Positions 55,330-64,000 of a stretch of 64,000 bases of DNA are shown here, piece by piece. The notes under the pieces are model-generated. The model saw only the letters and a program-made list of their open reading frames with translations. It ran no database searches and had not been told where the DNA came from. Every line of letters starts with the position of its first letter. Position 1 is the first letter of the stretch. Made by a program: the position numbers and the translations under genes. This stretch comes from Gammaproteobacteria bacterium (GTDB taxonomy: Bacteria > Pseudomonadota > Gammaproteobacteria > Chromatiales > Chromatiaceae): positions 1-64,000 of the forward strand of contig JAGRGY010000008.1 of NCBI GenBank assembly GCA_020445255.1, read 5' to 3'.

Positions 55330-55795
55330 CACGTTGTTCGCGGTGCGCCGCGCCGATCTGCGCGATCCGGCCGACCTGCGCGACTACCTCGCCATGCTCG
55401 GCGCCTACGCGCGCGATTCGATGGGCGCCGGCGGCCCGCTTGCGACCGACGTGACCGAGCGGCTCGCGTGTGAGTTGCCGACCCATCCGACCCTGCATGC
55501 CCTGCTCGCGGTGCATGCCGGTGGCGCAGTGGGGTTTGCTACCTGCTTTGTCGGCTACTCCACGTTTCGCGCCCGGCCGCTGCTCAACATCCACGACATC
55601 GCCGTGCTGACCGAATGGCGCGGCCGCGGCATCGGCACAGCGCTGCTGGAAACGACGGAAAACCTCGCCCGATCGCTCGGCTGCTGCGCGGTCACGCTCG
55701 AGGTACGCAGTGACAACCCGGGCGCACAGACACTCTATCGGCGCCATGGCTTCGCGCCTGCGACCTGCAGTCAATTCATGGAGAAGGCGCTTTGA
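55322..55795 (+). CDS. GNAT-family N-acetyltransferase
   Basis: A 157-residue GCN5-type acetyltransferase. Acetyl-CoA motif A is LTEWRGRGIGTALLETTENLAR; the C-terminal motif B is VRSDNPGAQTLYRRHGF. The substrate is unknown; amines such as aminoglycosides, polyamines or protein N-termini are typical. GTG start at 55322 overlaps the DUF815 ATPase stop, so translation is coupled. The operon ends at the hairpin terminator just after its stop. Confidence 0.88.
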   Translation: MADTLFAVRRADLRDPADLRDYLAMLGAYARDSMGAGGPLATDVTERLACELPTHPTLHALLAVHAGGAVGFATCFVGYSTFRARPLLNIHDIAVLTEWRGRGIGTALLETTENLARSLGCCAVTLEVRSDNPGAQTLYRRHGFAPATCSQFMEKAL

Positions 55796-55796
55796 C

Positions 55797-55830
55797 ACAA
55801 AAAAAACGCCCCGCTTCGCGGGGCGTTTCT
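55797..55830. terminator. Bidirectional terminator
   Basis: A 10-base stem AACGCCCCGC / GCGGGGCGTT with a TTC loop, preceded by a run of A and followed by T-rich sequence. It can end transcription from both sides: the GNAT operon on the plus strand and msrPQ on the minus strand. Confidence 0.85.
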
Positions 55831-55909
55831 CCTTCCATCCTCGAACCTGTTCTTACATGCAAGCCTGAGGTCGAGGCGGAGTATATAGATCCGAATCCAT
55901 TCCAAAAAA

Positions 55910-56542
55910 TTAGCGGACATTAATGGTCCGCCCAGGGCGGACCGGCAACCTCAACAGATGTGGACGCCAGCGCACCGCGAGCAGCAGCGCGAGAATGCCG
56001 GCGTAGATCAGGGGTTCGAGGAGATCCGCCTTGACCAGCCAGAGGTAGTGCAGCACACCCAGCACGCCAACCGCGTACACCGCGCGATGCAGTGACTTCC
56101 AACGCCGACCCAGGCGCCGCATCATGCCGCGCGTGGATGTCGCCGCAAGCGGCACCAACAACAGCCAGGCGGCGAACCCCACCGTCACGTAAGGCCGCTT
56201 GGCGATATCCGCAACCATGTTCCCCCACACCAACTCCTGGTCGAGCCAGATCCAGATCAGGAAATGCAGCGTTGCATAAAAGAACGTGAACAGGCCGAGC
56301 ATACGGCGCAAGCGGATCCACGCCGTGCTGCCGGTAAGCTGGCGCAGCGGCGTCATCGCCAGTGTCACGAGCAGCAGCCGCAACGTCCAGTCGCCTGTCG
56401 CATGGGTGACGTGTTCGAGCGGGTTGGCGCCGAGGTCGCCGTCGAGGGCACCCTTGACCAGCAGACCGAACGGCACCAGGCAGGCGACGAAGACCGCCGG
56501 CTTGGCGACGAAGCGCAGCCAGGATTCGGAATTTGTCGTCAT
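55910..56542 (-). CDS. msrQ: Methionine sulfoxide reductase heme-binding subunit MsrQ
   Basis: A 210-residue integral membrane heme b protein that passes quinol electrons to the periplasmic reductase MsrP, repairing oxidised methionine in envelope proteins. About six membrane segments of the ferric-reductase-like type are visible, with His ligands in THATGDWTLRLL, YATLHFLIWIW and RWKSLHRAVYAVGVLGVLHYLWL. ATG 56542 lies five bases after the msrP stop, in the usual msrP-msrQ order. Confidence 0.95.
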   Translation of the reverse strand: MTTNSESWLRFVAKPAVFVACLVPFGLLVKGALDGDLGANPLEHVTHATGDWTLRLLLVTLAMTPLRQLTGSTAWIRLRRMLGLFTFFYATLHFLIWIWLDQELVWGNMVADIAKRPYVTVGFAAWLLLVPLAATSTRGMMRRLGRRWKSLHRAVYAVGVLGVLHYLWLVKADLLEPLIYAGILALLLAVRWRPHLLRLPVRPGRTINVR

Positions 56543-56547
56543 CGTCG

Positions 56548-57510
56548 TCAGAAGAACTTGCGCAGATCCATACCGCTGTAGAGGCTCGCCACCTGGTCGC
56601 CGTAGCCGTTGAACATCAGCGTGGGATGCTTGCTCGCGAACAGCCCCTCACCGATGTAGCGTTCCCTCGCCTGACTCCAGCGGGGATGATCGACATCCGG
56701 ATTGACGTTGGAATAGAAACCGTATTCTTTCGGCGCGTACTTCCACCAGGTCGTCTCCGGGATCTGGCGCGAGAAGCTGATGCGTACGATGGACTTGATG
56801 CTCTTGAAACCGTATTTCCACGGCACCACAAGACGCAGCGGCGCGCCGTTCTGGTTTGGCAGCAATTCGCCGTACAGGCCGGTCGCAAGAAGCGTCAGCG
56901 GATGCATCGCCTCGTCCATGCGCAGTCCCTCGCGGTACGGCCATTCGAGCACGGCGCGCTTCTGGCCCGGCATCTGTTCGGTATCGACCAGGGTCTCGAA
57001 CGCGACGTACTTTGCCTGCGACGTCGGCTTGAAGCGCTGCAGCAGGTCGCCGAGCGGAAAGCCGACCCACGGCACCACCATCGACCATGCCTCGACGCAG
57101 CGCAGGCGGTAGATCCGCTCCTCCTGCGTGTACGACTTGAGCAGATCCTCGATCCCGATCTCGCCCGGCACCTCGCACTCGCCATCGACGACGACCGTCC
57201 AGGGTCGCGTGTGCAGGGTATGCGCATTGCGCGCCGGATCACTCTTGCCGGTGCCGAACTCGTAGAAGTTGTTGTACCCGGTGACGTGCTCGTATTCGGT
57301 TGGCGTCAGGTCCGCACCGATCCCCGAATCCTTGATTCCCGACACGGCCTCGCCTTTGCCGGCCGGCTTGACCAAAGCCGCCGCGGGGCCGCTGGTGATC
57401 GCGCCCACACCGGCCAGCGCCGCCGCCTTCAGGAACGTACGTCGCTGCTCGTAGGCCGCCCTGTCGGTAATTTGTGAGGCTTTGATATCGCTCGGTTTCT
57501 TGATCAGCAT
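56548..57510 (-). CDS. msrP: Methionine sulfoxide reductase catalytic subunit MsrP
   Basis: A 320-residue periplasmic molybdopterin enzyme exported by the Tat route. The twin-arginine signal is [16 protein letters not shown]; the molybdenum-binding Cys is in [14 protein letters not shown], and the sulfite-oxidase-like core follows with [22 protein letters not shown] 57510 gives [16 protein letters not shown], the family start. Translationally linked to msrQ. A small membrane protein gene ends 56 bases before its start on the same strand. Confidence 0.95.
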   Translation of the reverse strand: MLIKKPSDIKASQITDRAAYEQRRTFLKAAALAGVGAITSGPAAALVKPAGKGEAVSGIKDSGIGADLTPTEYEHVTGYNNFYEFGTGKSDPARNAHTLHTRPWTVVVDGECEVPGEIGIEDLLKSYTQEERIYRLRCVEAWSMVVPWVGFPLGDLLQRFKPTSQAKYVAFETLVDTEQMPGQKRAVLEWPYREGLRMDEAMHPLTLLATGLYGELLPNQNGAPLRLVVPWKYGFKSIKSIVRISFSRQIPETTWWKYAPKEYGFYSNVNPDVDHPRWSQARERYIGEGLFASKHPTLMFNGYGDQVASLYSGMDLRKFF

Positions 57511-57566
57511 GGCGGAATTATCCCAGTTTGCACTGGCACTTAGACCGTGCGGCTGCACAAAACATT

Positions 57567-57770
57567 TCACACCCCGTCCCCGTCCCGATCGCGGTTTTTA
57601 CGCGCCCACCACAGCAGCGGCAACAGCGCGCCGAGGAACGTCGCCGCCATCGACAGCTCGCGCGAGCCGCCAAGCCGGATCGCGGCGAACCCGGCCAGGC
57701 CGCCTAACACGACGATCAGGATGACCAGCCGGATGTGTCGGCAGCGTCGGCAGTTCGGCATCAGTGGCAT
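57567..57770 (-). CDS. Small membrane protein upstream of msrP
   Basis: A 67-residue protein with one long hydrophobic helix pair ([22 protein letters not shown] and [17 protein letters not shown]), a short N-terminal CRRCRH segment that could bind metal or a disulfide, and an Asp/Arg tail. No family recognised. It could be transcribed with msrPQ. ATG 57770 is preceded by GGGATGA. Small membrane proteins of this sort are often missed; support is moderate. Confidence 0.5.
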   Translation of the reverse strand: MPLMPNCRRCRHIRLVILIVVLGGLAGFAAIRLGGSRELSMAATFLGALLPLLWWARKNRDRDGDGV

Positions 57771-57821
57771 GTGTGCGTCATCCCGATATTGAGCATGACC
57801 TTGCGATCGAATTAGTACCAA

Positions 57822-58112
57822 GGGCCTGTCCACACAACCCGAAGCGCAGCGTTGCTGCCACAAAAAGCATCCGGCAAGGCACGAGGAGAGAAGCCCAACA
57901 GCAGTTTAGTGGACCCGAATGAACGACGAGCAACGCCGCAAGACGCATTTCGGGGTGCGACCAGAACGGGCGGGGTGGCCCATTTATCGAACAATGGCCC
58001 GTCCAACGGTGCTGCGGTTCGCTCGTGTCTATCAAGTACGCCGCACTCACAGCGCCTTGTTGGCCAAAAAGACAGCCCCCGTCGCTGCGCCTCGCGTTGT
58101 GTGGACAGGCCC
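57822..58112. repeat. MITE-like repeat, copy 2
   Basis: A 291-base element bounded by inverted repeats GGGCCTGTCCACACAA and TTGTGTGGACAGGCCC, which match over at least 16 bases. It shares order and many blocks with the copy at 9612-9890 (CGAGGAGAGAAG, CAACGCCGCAAG, TTGGCC). Both have an open frame across most of their length with similar peptides (NERRATP..AF.GATR), perhaps by composition. No transposase, no clear target duplication. It lies between two divergent genes. Confidence 0.75.
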
Positions 58113-58174
58113 AGTGGGCCAAGCGGATAATTCTGCAACGCCCAGCAGCGACCCTCCTGGAGCCGCTGTACGAG

Positions 58175-58197
58175 CGCAACCCTACGTTGCGTTTTTT
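58175..58197 (+). terminator. Weak terminator-like hairpin next to the repeat
   Basis: CGCAAC, loop CCTAC, GTTGCG and six T. The stem is only six bases, but the T-run is good. It stands between the repeat and the hypothetical gene at 58293, where no plus-strand gene ends, so it may be part of a larger mobile element or chance. Confidence 0.35.
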
Positions 58198-58292
58198 GGC
58201 AAGGGAACAACCATCACCTGCAAAACGCGCCTTGATTCGCACCTGCACGGTGGCTCCGGGCGTTACAGAACCATCCACCTGGCCCACGAGCG

Positions 58293-59234
58293 GTGAGCAC
58301 AGCAGACATCGACGCAACAGTCCACTGCTTCGGCCAACGCATGCTGAGTCCGTTCCGCGGGGTGATGCACACGGTCGCGACGCGCTGGGCCGACGCGGCG
58401 ACGATCGATGGCCGCAACTGGACCCTGTACGTGCGCGGCGAGTGCCTGTATGACGATCTCGACGGCGTCGACAATTCCTCTGTCAGCGTGCCCGACGTCA
58501 AGTACGGCAGCTGGTCCAGTGCCAATGGATTCCAGCGTGCGCCGATCCGCATGCCCACGTTCGACGGGCGAGTCAGTGCCGAAGGCGAAAACCTGCTCGA
58601 GGCGGTCCGCCGACATGCGGACGATCTGCCGTTCGCGCTCGCCGACCGCTTCGAACTGTGGTTGCTGCATGCCGCCACCCGTCGACCGCTGGCGCTGATC
58701 GCCTCCGCATGTTCCGAACTGGATTGTCGCGATTCACCGCCACCGCGCTGGACCCCGGGGCAGGCCTGCATGGCGGAATCGGCCGCGGCGCGCACGCTGT
58801 TCGCACGAGTCGCGGAACTCGCTGGCGGGCAGCCGCTGGCACGCTGGTACGAGCGCTGTGTCGACGGCAGCGGCAAGCCGCCCGGCGAAGGCGCGACGGC
58901 ATTCGACGCCGATGCCTTCCCGCGTCTGTTGATCGACCGTCGTGCGCTCGACGCCGACCAGCGACCGCTGCTGGATGCACTGCTGCACTGGCAGTCCCCC
59001 GCCCTGCTGCAGCTGCCGGACCTCAGCGTCGCCGAACGCACGCATCTCGAAGCGGCCGCCTGCCGCCATGCCGTTCGCGTGGCCGAGCAGTTGCCCCTGT
59101 ATCCGTGCGTACTCGACGAGGCGGCGATCACCGCCGCACTGGTCGAGGCCCGCCTGCGGCGCACGCTGCCGACCACGTCAACCGCCGCCGATGAACCGAT
59201 GCTGTCGCCGGACTATGTCGAGATACCGGATTGA
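58293..59234 (+). CDS. Hypothetical soluble protein
   Basis: A 313-residue protein without signal peptide or membrane span and with no domain I recognise. It has helical segments with conserved-looking patches (FGQRMLSPFRGVMHTVATRWADA, GRNWTLYVRGECLYDD, and a C-terminal helix DEAAITAALVEARLRRTLP). GTG start at 58293 is weakly supported, with no strong ribosome site. Codon use and absence of stops over 940 bases favour a real gene. It converges on the spermidine-synthase-like gene with 12 bases between stops. Confidence 0.65.
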   Translation: MSTADIDATVHCFGQRMLSPFRGVMHTVATRWADAATIDGRNWTLYVRGECLYDDLDGVDNSSVSVPDVKYGSWSSANGFQRAPIRMPTFDGRVSAEGENLLEAVRRHADDLPFALADRFELWLLHAATRRPLALIASACSELDCRDSPPPRWTPGQACMAESAAARTLFARVAELAGGQPLARWYERCVDGSGKPPGEGATAFDADAFPRLLIDRRALDADQRPLLDALLHWQSPALLQLPDLSVAERTHLEAAACRHAVRVAEQLPLYPCVLDEAAITAALVEARLRRTLPTTSTAADEPMLSPDYVEIPD

Positions 59235-59246
59235 CCGGGGCCGCCG

Positions 59247-60794
59247 TCACTGCCCGACGCCGGTCGTGAACAGCGATGAGATCAGCTGTTCCACCGGTGC
59301 GTTGTCGTCGGTCAGCAGCGGCACGCCGTCATCGCCCGGCGCCGGGCCCTGCAGCCGCTGCGTGACCCGCTCCCAGCTGCGTGTCGGACGCGTCACGCCG
59401 CGCAGGCGATCGCCGTTACCGGCAAGCGGGGTCGGCGCATTCGATGCGCTGATCACATAGGTCACGCGGGTCTCGCTCAGCGGCACATCGTGCAGCCAGA
59501 CGTCGACGTGCGAGAACTCGGATTGCAGCGTCTTCACCAGCGCCCGCGCGAGCCGACCGGTTGGAAAGGTATCGACCAGATTGAGCACGTAGATGCCGTC
59601 CCGGTCGAGGCGCCCGCGCAGCTGCGCGGCAAACTCGCGTGTGACCAGGTGATACGGCACCGAAACATCATGGAAGGCGTCGCCGACGATGATGTCGAAG
59701 CGCTCACCGGGGGGCAGCCGCGCGAGCGTCGCGCGCGCGTCGCCGTGGATCACGTGCATCGTGCTGTCGTCGACGAACAGCTCCTCACGCGCGGTCGCGG
59801 TAACCGCCGGATCGAGCTCGGCAACGGTAATGTCGACCGGCATCGACGCCAGCCACAGCGCACGCGGCTGGGTGTAGGCGCCGCCACCGATGAAGAATGC
59901 GCGCAGGCTGGCCTTGTCGTGATGGTGACGGCACATCAACTCCTGCATCAGTTGAACATAAGGTGCCTCGAGGTAGGTGCCGTCATTCTCCACGTTCGTA
60001 CCGTGCAGCAGATGATCGAGCACGAGGCTGCGGACGCGACCGAGTTGCGGGTGTTCGCCTTCGTCGACGGTGCGGATGCAGAAATAGCTGCTCTCCCGTT
60101 CGCACGGTGAGGCCAGCGCCGGGGTCGCGACGACGACCCACAGCGACGCCGCCGCGACCGCCAGGACCAGCGCCCCGGCCATCGCGCGGGTCGGGCTCGC
60201 GACAGGCCGCAACAACACCAGGCCGCATAACAGCAGCAATCCGCCGCTCGTCAGCACCACGTCCCGTGAACCCAGCACCGGTATCAACCACCACGCGGCG
60301 GCGAACGTGCCGACGATACTGCCGGTCGCCCCCAGGGCGTGCATCATGCCGACGATGTGCCCGGTGCGCCGGCTGCAGCGCAGCGCCAGCGTGGTCAGCA
60401 GCGGCGTGACGATGCCGATCAGCAGCGCCGGCAGGAAGAACAGCACCAGCACCAACGCCAGGCTGGTGCTGAGGATGGACAATTGCATCTCGTGCAGGCG
60501 GGCCGCGGTCGCGACCAGCAGCCACGGTATCGCCAATGCGGCGAACCCAGATGCGATCAATACGCCGGCGGCGGAGTCCGTGCTGGCGCGCCTGTCGGCC
60601 CAGGCGCCACCGATCGCATTGCCGATCGACAAACCTGCCAGTACAACGCCGATCACGGCCGACCAGGTGTACAGCGACACGCCGACATGCGGCGCGATCA
60701 GGCGTGCGGCGACGATCTCGAGCACGAGCAACAATGCCGAGCTGACGAAAACGGTTGCCGCATACAATGCAATGCGGCGGCGGTCGGCGTTCAA
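59247..60794 (-). CDS. Membrane protein fused to spermidine-synthase-like domain
   Basis: A 515-residue fusion. N-terminal 220 residues form seven to eight membrane helices in an MFS-like arrangement (LYAATVFVSSALLLVLEIVAARL is typical). C-terminal 280 residues are a SpeE-like methyltransferase fold with FFIGGGAYTQPRALW, AELDPAVTATAREEL and GDAFHDVSVPYHLVTREF. Start TTG 60794 is preferred because GGAG lies seven bases upstream. These fusions are widespread in bacteria; aminopropyl transfer is unproven. Two Cys (PCERESSYFC) lie just before the SpeE domain. Confidence 0.86.
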   Translation of the reverse strand: MNADRRRIALYAATVFVSSALLLVLEIVAARLIAPHVGVSLYTWSAVIGVVLAGLSIGNAIGGAWADRRASTDSAAGVLIASGFAALAIPWLLVATAARLHEMQLSILSTSLALVLVLFFLPALLIGIVTPLLTTLALRCSRRTGHIVGMMHALGATGSIVGTFAAAWWLIPVLGSRDVVLTSGGLLLLCGLVLLRPVASPTRAMAGALVLAVAAASLWVVVATPALASPCERESSYFCIRTVDEGEHPQLGRVRSLVLDHLLHGTNVENDGTYLEAPYVQLMQELMCRHHHDKASLRAFFIGGGAYTQPRALWLASMPVDITVAELDPAVTATAREELFVDDSTMHVIHGDARATLARLPPGERFDIIVGDAFHDVSVPYHLVTREFAAQLRGRLDRDGIYVLNLVDTFPTGRLARALVKTLQSEFSHVDVWLHDVPLSETRVTYVISASNAPTPLAGNGDRLRGVTRPTRSWERVTQRLQGPAPGDDGVPLLTDDNAPVEQLISSLFTTGVGQ

Positions 60795-60841
60795 GGTTGC
60801 GCTCCGCAACAATAGGTAGCCACGGAATGTCCGGCCCGTCT

Positions 60842-61048
60842 TCAGTAATGCGGTGGCGGCGGTTCGTCGGCCGCTTCACCGCCGACAGGCGACGGCCGCA
60901 GCGCGCGCAGTTCGCGCTTGACCTCGTCGAGTTCAGCGCGCAACGCGTCGATCGCCCGACCCTGGCGCACGACGACGTCGTTCAGCGCTTCGATCGCCAG
61001 TTCCTGGTGGGCGAACCGCTCCTGCAGGTCGGCCAGTGCGTCGTTCAT
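60842..61048 (-). CDS. slyX: SlyX family protein
   Basis: A 68-residue coiled-coil protein of the SlyX family ([38 protein letters not shown], with a PPPHY end). The ATG overlaps the purL stop as ATGA, which suggests co-translation. SlyX has no firmly known function. The C-terminal HY is typical of the family. Confidence 0.92.
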   Translation of the reverse strand: MNDALADLQERFAHQELAIEALNDVVVRQGRAIDALRAELDEVKRELRALRPSPVGGEAADEPPPPHY

Positions 61049-64000
61049 CGGAGCCATCGCCGCGCATTGCGGAACAGACGCCGCCAGGGTGCGTCCTCCA
61101 GCCAACCGTCCGGTCGCCACGAATTCTGCACCGCGCGCACCACACGCTCCGGATGCGGCATCATGATCGTGACCCGGCCATCGCCGCTGCACAGGCCGGC
61201 GATACCTTCGGGCGAACCGTTCGGGTTGGCCGGATAGCGCACCGCGGCGCCGCCGGTGTTTTCGACATACCGCACCGCAACCTGTTGCCGGACGCGATCG
61301 AGATGTGCGTCATCGCGGAACTCGGCACGCCCCTCACCGTGCGCGACCGCGATCGGCATGCACGAGCCAGCCATGCCGTCGAGCAGAATCGAGGTCGTAT
61401 CGAGCACCTCGACCATGACGAAGCGCGCCTCGAACTGTTCCGAACGGTTGCGGACGAAATGCGGCCAGTGTTCGGCGCCCGGAATCAGCGACTTCAGGTT
61501 CGACAACATCTGACACCCGTTGCAAACGCCGAGGCTGAAGGTGTCCTGGCGATCGAAGAACGCGCTGAACTGGTCGTGCGCCCGGGCATTGAACAGGATC
61601 GACTTGGCCCAGCCCTCGCCGGCCCCGAGCACGTCGCCGTAGCTGAACCCGCCACATGCGACCAGGCCCTGGAAACCGCTCAGCGTATGTCGCCCGGACA
61701 GGATGTCGGACATGTGCACGTCGACGCATTCGAAACCGGCCTTGTTGAACGACGCGGCCATCTCGATCTGGCCGTTGACGCCCTGCTCGCGCAGGATCGC
61801 AACTCGCGGTCGATGTTGTTCGACGAACGGCGCGGCGACGTCGTCGTTGTGGTCGAAGCCCAGCTTAACCGACAACCCGGGATCGGGCGTATCGATGCGC
61901 GCGAACTCCTCGCGTGCGCACTCGGGGTCATCGCGCAGCGACTGCATCTGCAGCGTGGTCTCCGACCAGGCCTGCTGCAGCCGGGCGCGCGTGCCGGTGA
62001 ACACGTCGCGGTCACCGTGAACCACGCGGATCGCATCATCGTCGCGCACGGTGCCAATCAGCTGGCAGCAGTCGCCGAGGCCTGCCCCTTCGAGGACGTT
62101 CAGCACGTCATCGCTGTCACAGTGGCGCACCTGCAGCACTGCACCGAGTTCCTCGTTGAACAGTACGGCGAGATCGTCGTCGCCGAGTCCGGCCAGATCG
62201 ATGTCGAGACCGCAGCGCCCGGCAAATGCCATCTCGACCAGGGTCACGAACAAGCCGCCGTCGGAGCGGTCGTGATACGCAAGCAGCAGGCCGTCGCGGT
62301 TGAGTTCCTGGACCGCGTCGAACAGTGCACGCAGACGTTGCGGGTCCTCGAGGTCGGGCACCCGGTTACCGATCTGTCGGAACACCTGTGCCAGCGCCGA
62401 ACCGCCGAGACGGTTGCGTCCGCGGCCGAGGTCGATCAGCACCAGGTCGGTGTCACCGAAGTCGCGACGCAGTTGCGGTGTCAACGTCCGGCGCACGTCG
62501 CTCGTCGGCGCGAAGGCCGACACGATCAGCGACAGTGGCGCGGTCATGCTGCGGCGCTCGCCCCCACTCTGCCATACGGTCTTCATCGACATCGAGTCCT
62601 TGCCGACCGGCACTGCGATGCCGAGCGCGGGGCACAGTTCGAGACCCACCGCGTGCACCGTTTCGTACAGTCGGGCGTCCTCGCCCGGATGCCCGGCGGC
62701 CGCCATCCAGTTCGCCGACAATTTGATGTCGCCAATGTTATCGATACGTGACGCGGCGATGTTGGTCAGCGCCTCGCCGACCGCCATGCGACCGCTCGCG
62801 GCGGCATCGATCAGCGCCAGCGGGGTGCGTTCCCCCATGCTCATCGCCTCGCCGCTATAGCCGTCGTAATCGGCGATCGTCACCGCGACATCGGCAACCG
62901 GCACCTGCCACGGCCCGACCATCTGGTCACGCGCGACCATACCGGTGATGCTGCGATCGCCGATCGTGATCAGGAAGCTCTTGTTGGCGACGGTCGGCAG
63001 GCGCAACACGCGCGACGCGGCCTGATCCACATCGACTCCGTCGAGCGTGAGCGGACGCAGCGCCGGCGCGGCGCTGGTCACATCGCGGTGCATGCGCGGC
63101 GGCTTGCCGAACAGCAGCGGCATCGGCATATCGATCGGACGTGCGTCGAAATGGCGGTCACCGAGTACCAGGCGTTCCTCGTCGGTGGCCTCGCCAACCA
63201 CGGCATAAGGACAGCGCTCGCGCACACACAAGGCCTCGAACTCGGCCAGGCGTTCGCGCGCAACGGCGAGCACGTAGCGCTCCTGGGCCTCGTTGCACCA
63301 GATCTCCATCGGCGACATGCCCGGGTCGTCGTTGGGCACGTCGCGCAACTCGAAATGGCCGCCACGCGCGGCATCGTGCACCAACTCCGGCAGCGCGTTC
63401 GACAGGCCGCCTGCGCCGACGTCGTGGATGAACAAAACCGGGTTGTCGTCACCGCGCTGCCAACAGCGATCGATGACCTCCTGGCAGCGGCGCTCCATCT
63501 CCGCATTGGCGCGTTGTACCGACGCGAAGTCGAGATCCTCGGCTGAACTGCCCGATGCCATCGACGACGCGGCACCGCCGCCCAGTCCGATCAGCATCGC
63601 CGGACCGCCGAGCACAACCAGTGGCGTACCGGCCGGAAAATTCTGCTTCTCGACGTGACCGTCGCGGATGTTGCCGAGGCCGCCGGCCAGCATGATCGGC
63701 TTGTGGTAACCACGGAGTTCGTCGCCATCGGGACCCGGCACGCGCTCCTCGAAGGTGCGGAAATAGCCGAGCAGGTTCGGGCGTCCGAACTCGTTGTTGA
63801 ACGCGGCCGCGCCGATCGGTCCCTCGAGCATGATGTCGAGCGCGGTCACGATACGGTCGGGCTTGCCGAAGTCCTCTTCCCACGGCTGTTCGGCACCGGG
63901 CAGACGCAGGTTCGACACCGAAAACCCACACAGCCCCGCCTTCGGCTTGGCACCGACCCCGGTCGCGCCCTCGTCGCGGATCTCGCCGCCAACGCCGGTG
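61045..64000 (-). CDS. purL: Phosphoribosylformylglycinamidine synthase, N-terminus missing
   Basis: The C-terminal 984 residues of the large one-chain PurL (FGAM synthase), the fourth step of purine synthesis, which transfers amide nitrogen from glutamine to FGAR using ATP. The gene continues past the right edge. In order: the ATP-binding core ([36 protein letters not shown]...[27 protein letters not shown]), the second ATPase-like half ([29 protein letters not shown]), and the glutaminase domain with Cys in [13 protein letters not shown], His/Glu in MPHPERV. It is coupled to slyX by an ATGA overlap. Confidence 0.97.
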   Translation of the reverse strand, partial: TGVGGEIRDEGATGVGAKPKAGLCGFSVSNLRLPGAEQPWEEDFGKPDRIVTALDIMLEGPIGAAAFNNEFGRPNLLGYFRTFEERVPGPDGDELRGYHKPIMLAGGLGNIRDGHVEKQNFPAGTPLVVLGGPAMLIGLGGGAASSMASGSSAEDLDFASVQRANAEMERRCQEVIDRCWQRGDDNPVLFIHDVGAGGLSNALPELVHDAARGGHFELRDVPNDDPGMSPMEIWCNEAQERYVLAVARERLAEFEALCVRERCPYAVVGEATDEERLVLGDRHFDARPIDMPMPLLFGKPPRMHRDVTSAAPALRPLTLDGVDVDQAASRVLRLPTVANKSFLITIGDRSITGMVARDQMVGPWQVPVADVAVTIADYDGYSGEAMSMGERTPLALIDAAASGRMAVGEALTNIAASRIDNIGDIKLSANWMAAAGHPGEDARLYETVHAVGLELCPALGIAVPVGKDSMSMKTVWQSGGERRSMTAPLSLIVSAFAPTSDVRRTLTPQLRRDFGDTDLVLIDLGRGRNRLGGSALAQVFRQIGNRVPDLEDPQRLRALFDAVQELNRDGLLLAYHDRSDGGLFVTLVEMAFAGRCGLDIDLAGLGDDDLAVLFNEELGAVLQVRHCDSDDVLNVLEGAGLGDCCQLIGTVRDDDAIRVVHGDRDVFTGTRARLQQAWSETTLQMQSLRDDPECAREEFARIDTPDPGLSVKLGFDHNDDVAAPFVEQHRPRVAILREQGVNGQIEMAASFNKAGFECVDVHMSDILSGRHTLSGFQGLVACGGFSYGDVLGAGEGWAKSILFNARAHDQFSAFFDRQDTFSLGVCNGCQMLSNLKSLIPGAEHWPHFVRNRSEQFEARFVMVEVLDTTSILLDGMAGSCMPIAVAHGEGRAEFRDDAHLDRVRQQVAVRYVENTGGAAVRYPANPNGSPEGIAGLCSGDGRVTIMMPHPERVVRAVQNSWRPDGWLEDAPWRRLFRNARRWLR

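Overview
The window reads as a chromosomal segment of a high-GC gammaproteobacterium, most likely a sulfur oxidiser of the Chromatiales type. The clues are a sulfur-globule-type protein gene (53984-54292), a typical gammaproteobacterial housekeeping set (yoaA, mrcB, parC, parE, ettA, folD, slyX, purL, msrPQ and the nrdR-rib-nusB-thiL-pgpA series), and a proteobacterial dedicated sortase system known mainly from marine and aquatic Proteobacteria. No ribosomal RNA, CRISPR array, integrase or transposase is visible. Taxonomy is inferred from gene content only.

Layout. 1-4682 (minus): start of yoaA, a nuclease-like hypothetical protein, a TPR lipoprotein and PBP1B. 5126-6667: membrane GGDEF protein with a degenerate signature. 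6648-9395 (minus) and 9898-13300 (plus): dedicated sortase system (class GN sortase, VIT/vWA substrate with an LPGTA sorting signal, PdsR/PdsS two-component pair, two small companion genes). A TIR-bounded MITE-like repeat lies between the divergent halves. 13471-17561: hexose-6-phosphate mutarotase, small proteins, cytochrome b, and an ABC exporter. 17580-23935: lipoprotein, parC, an MBL hydrolase and two convergent HDOD proteins. 24159-28156: secreted protein, amidohydrolase, and SelD fused to an FAD oxidoreductase. 28792-33046 (minus): DUF302 protein, cytochrome c-DUF302 fusion, parE, CNP1-like lipoprotein. 33144-35300: xseB-ispA and folE2.

35400-39548 and 44690-48365 (minus) hold the two halves of the usual nrdR-ribD-ribE-ribBA-ribH-nusB-thiL-pgpA series. 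They are separated by about 5 kb (39549-44689) that carries a class II aldolase-like gene, three T4 gp19-like contractile tail-tube proteins (one fused to a degenerate AAA+ domain), a patatin-like phospholipase, a PilZ protein and a small secreted protein. No sheath, baseplate or spike gene is present. This island is the most unusual part of the window.

48532-48939: three tRNA genes (His, Arg, Pro) with a clear promoter and terminator, back to back with folD. 49903-64000: second degenerate GGDEF protein, ettA, a secreted repeat protein, the sulfur-globule-like gene, a DUF815 ATPase and a GNAT acetyltransferase, msrPQ, the second MITE-like copy, a hypothetical protein, a membrane spermidine-synthase-like protein, slyX, and most of purL, which runs off the right edge.

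The strongest leads are the orphan tail-tube/AAA+ island in the riboflavin operon, the sortase locus with its candidate OmpR-type operator, the two-copy MITE-like repeat, and an IscR-like box at the folE2 promoter. Domain calls were made by reading motifs; no database search was possible.
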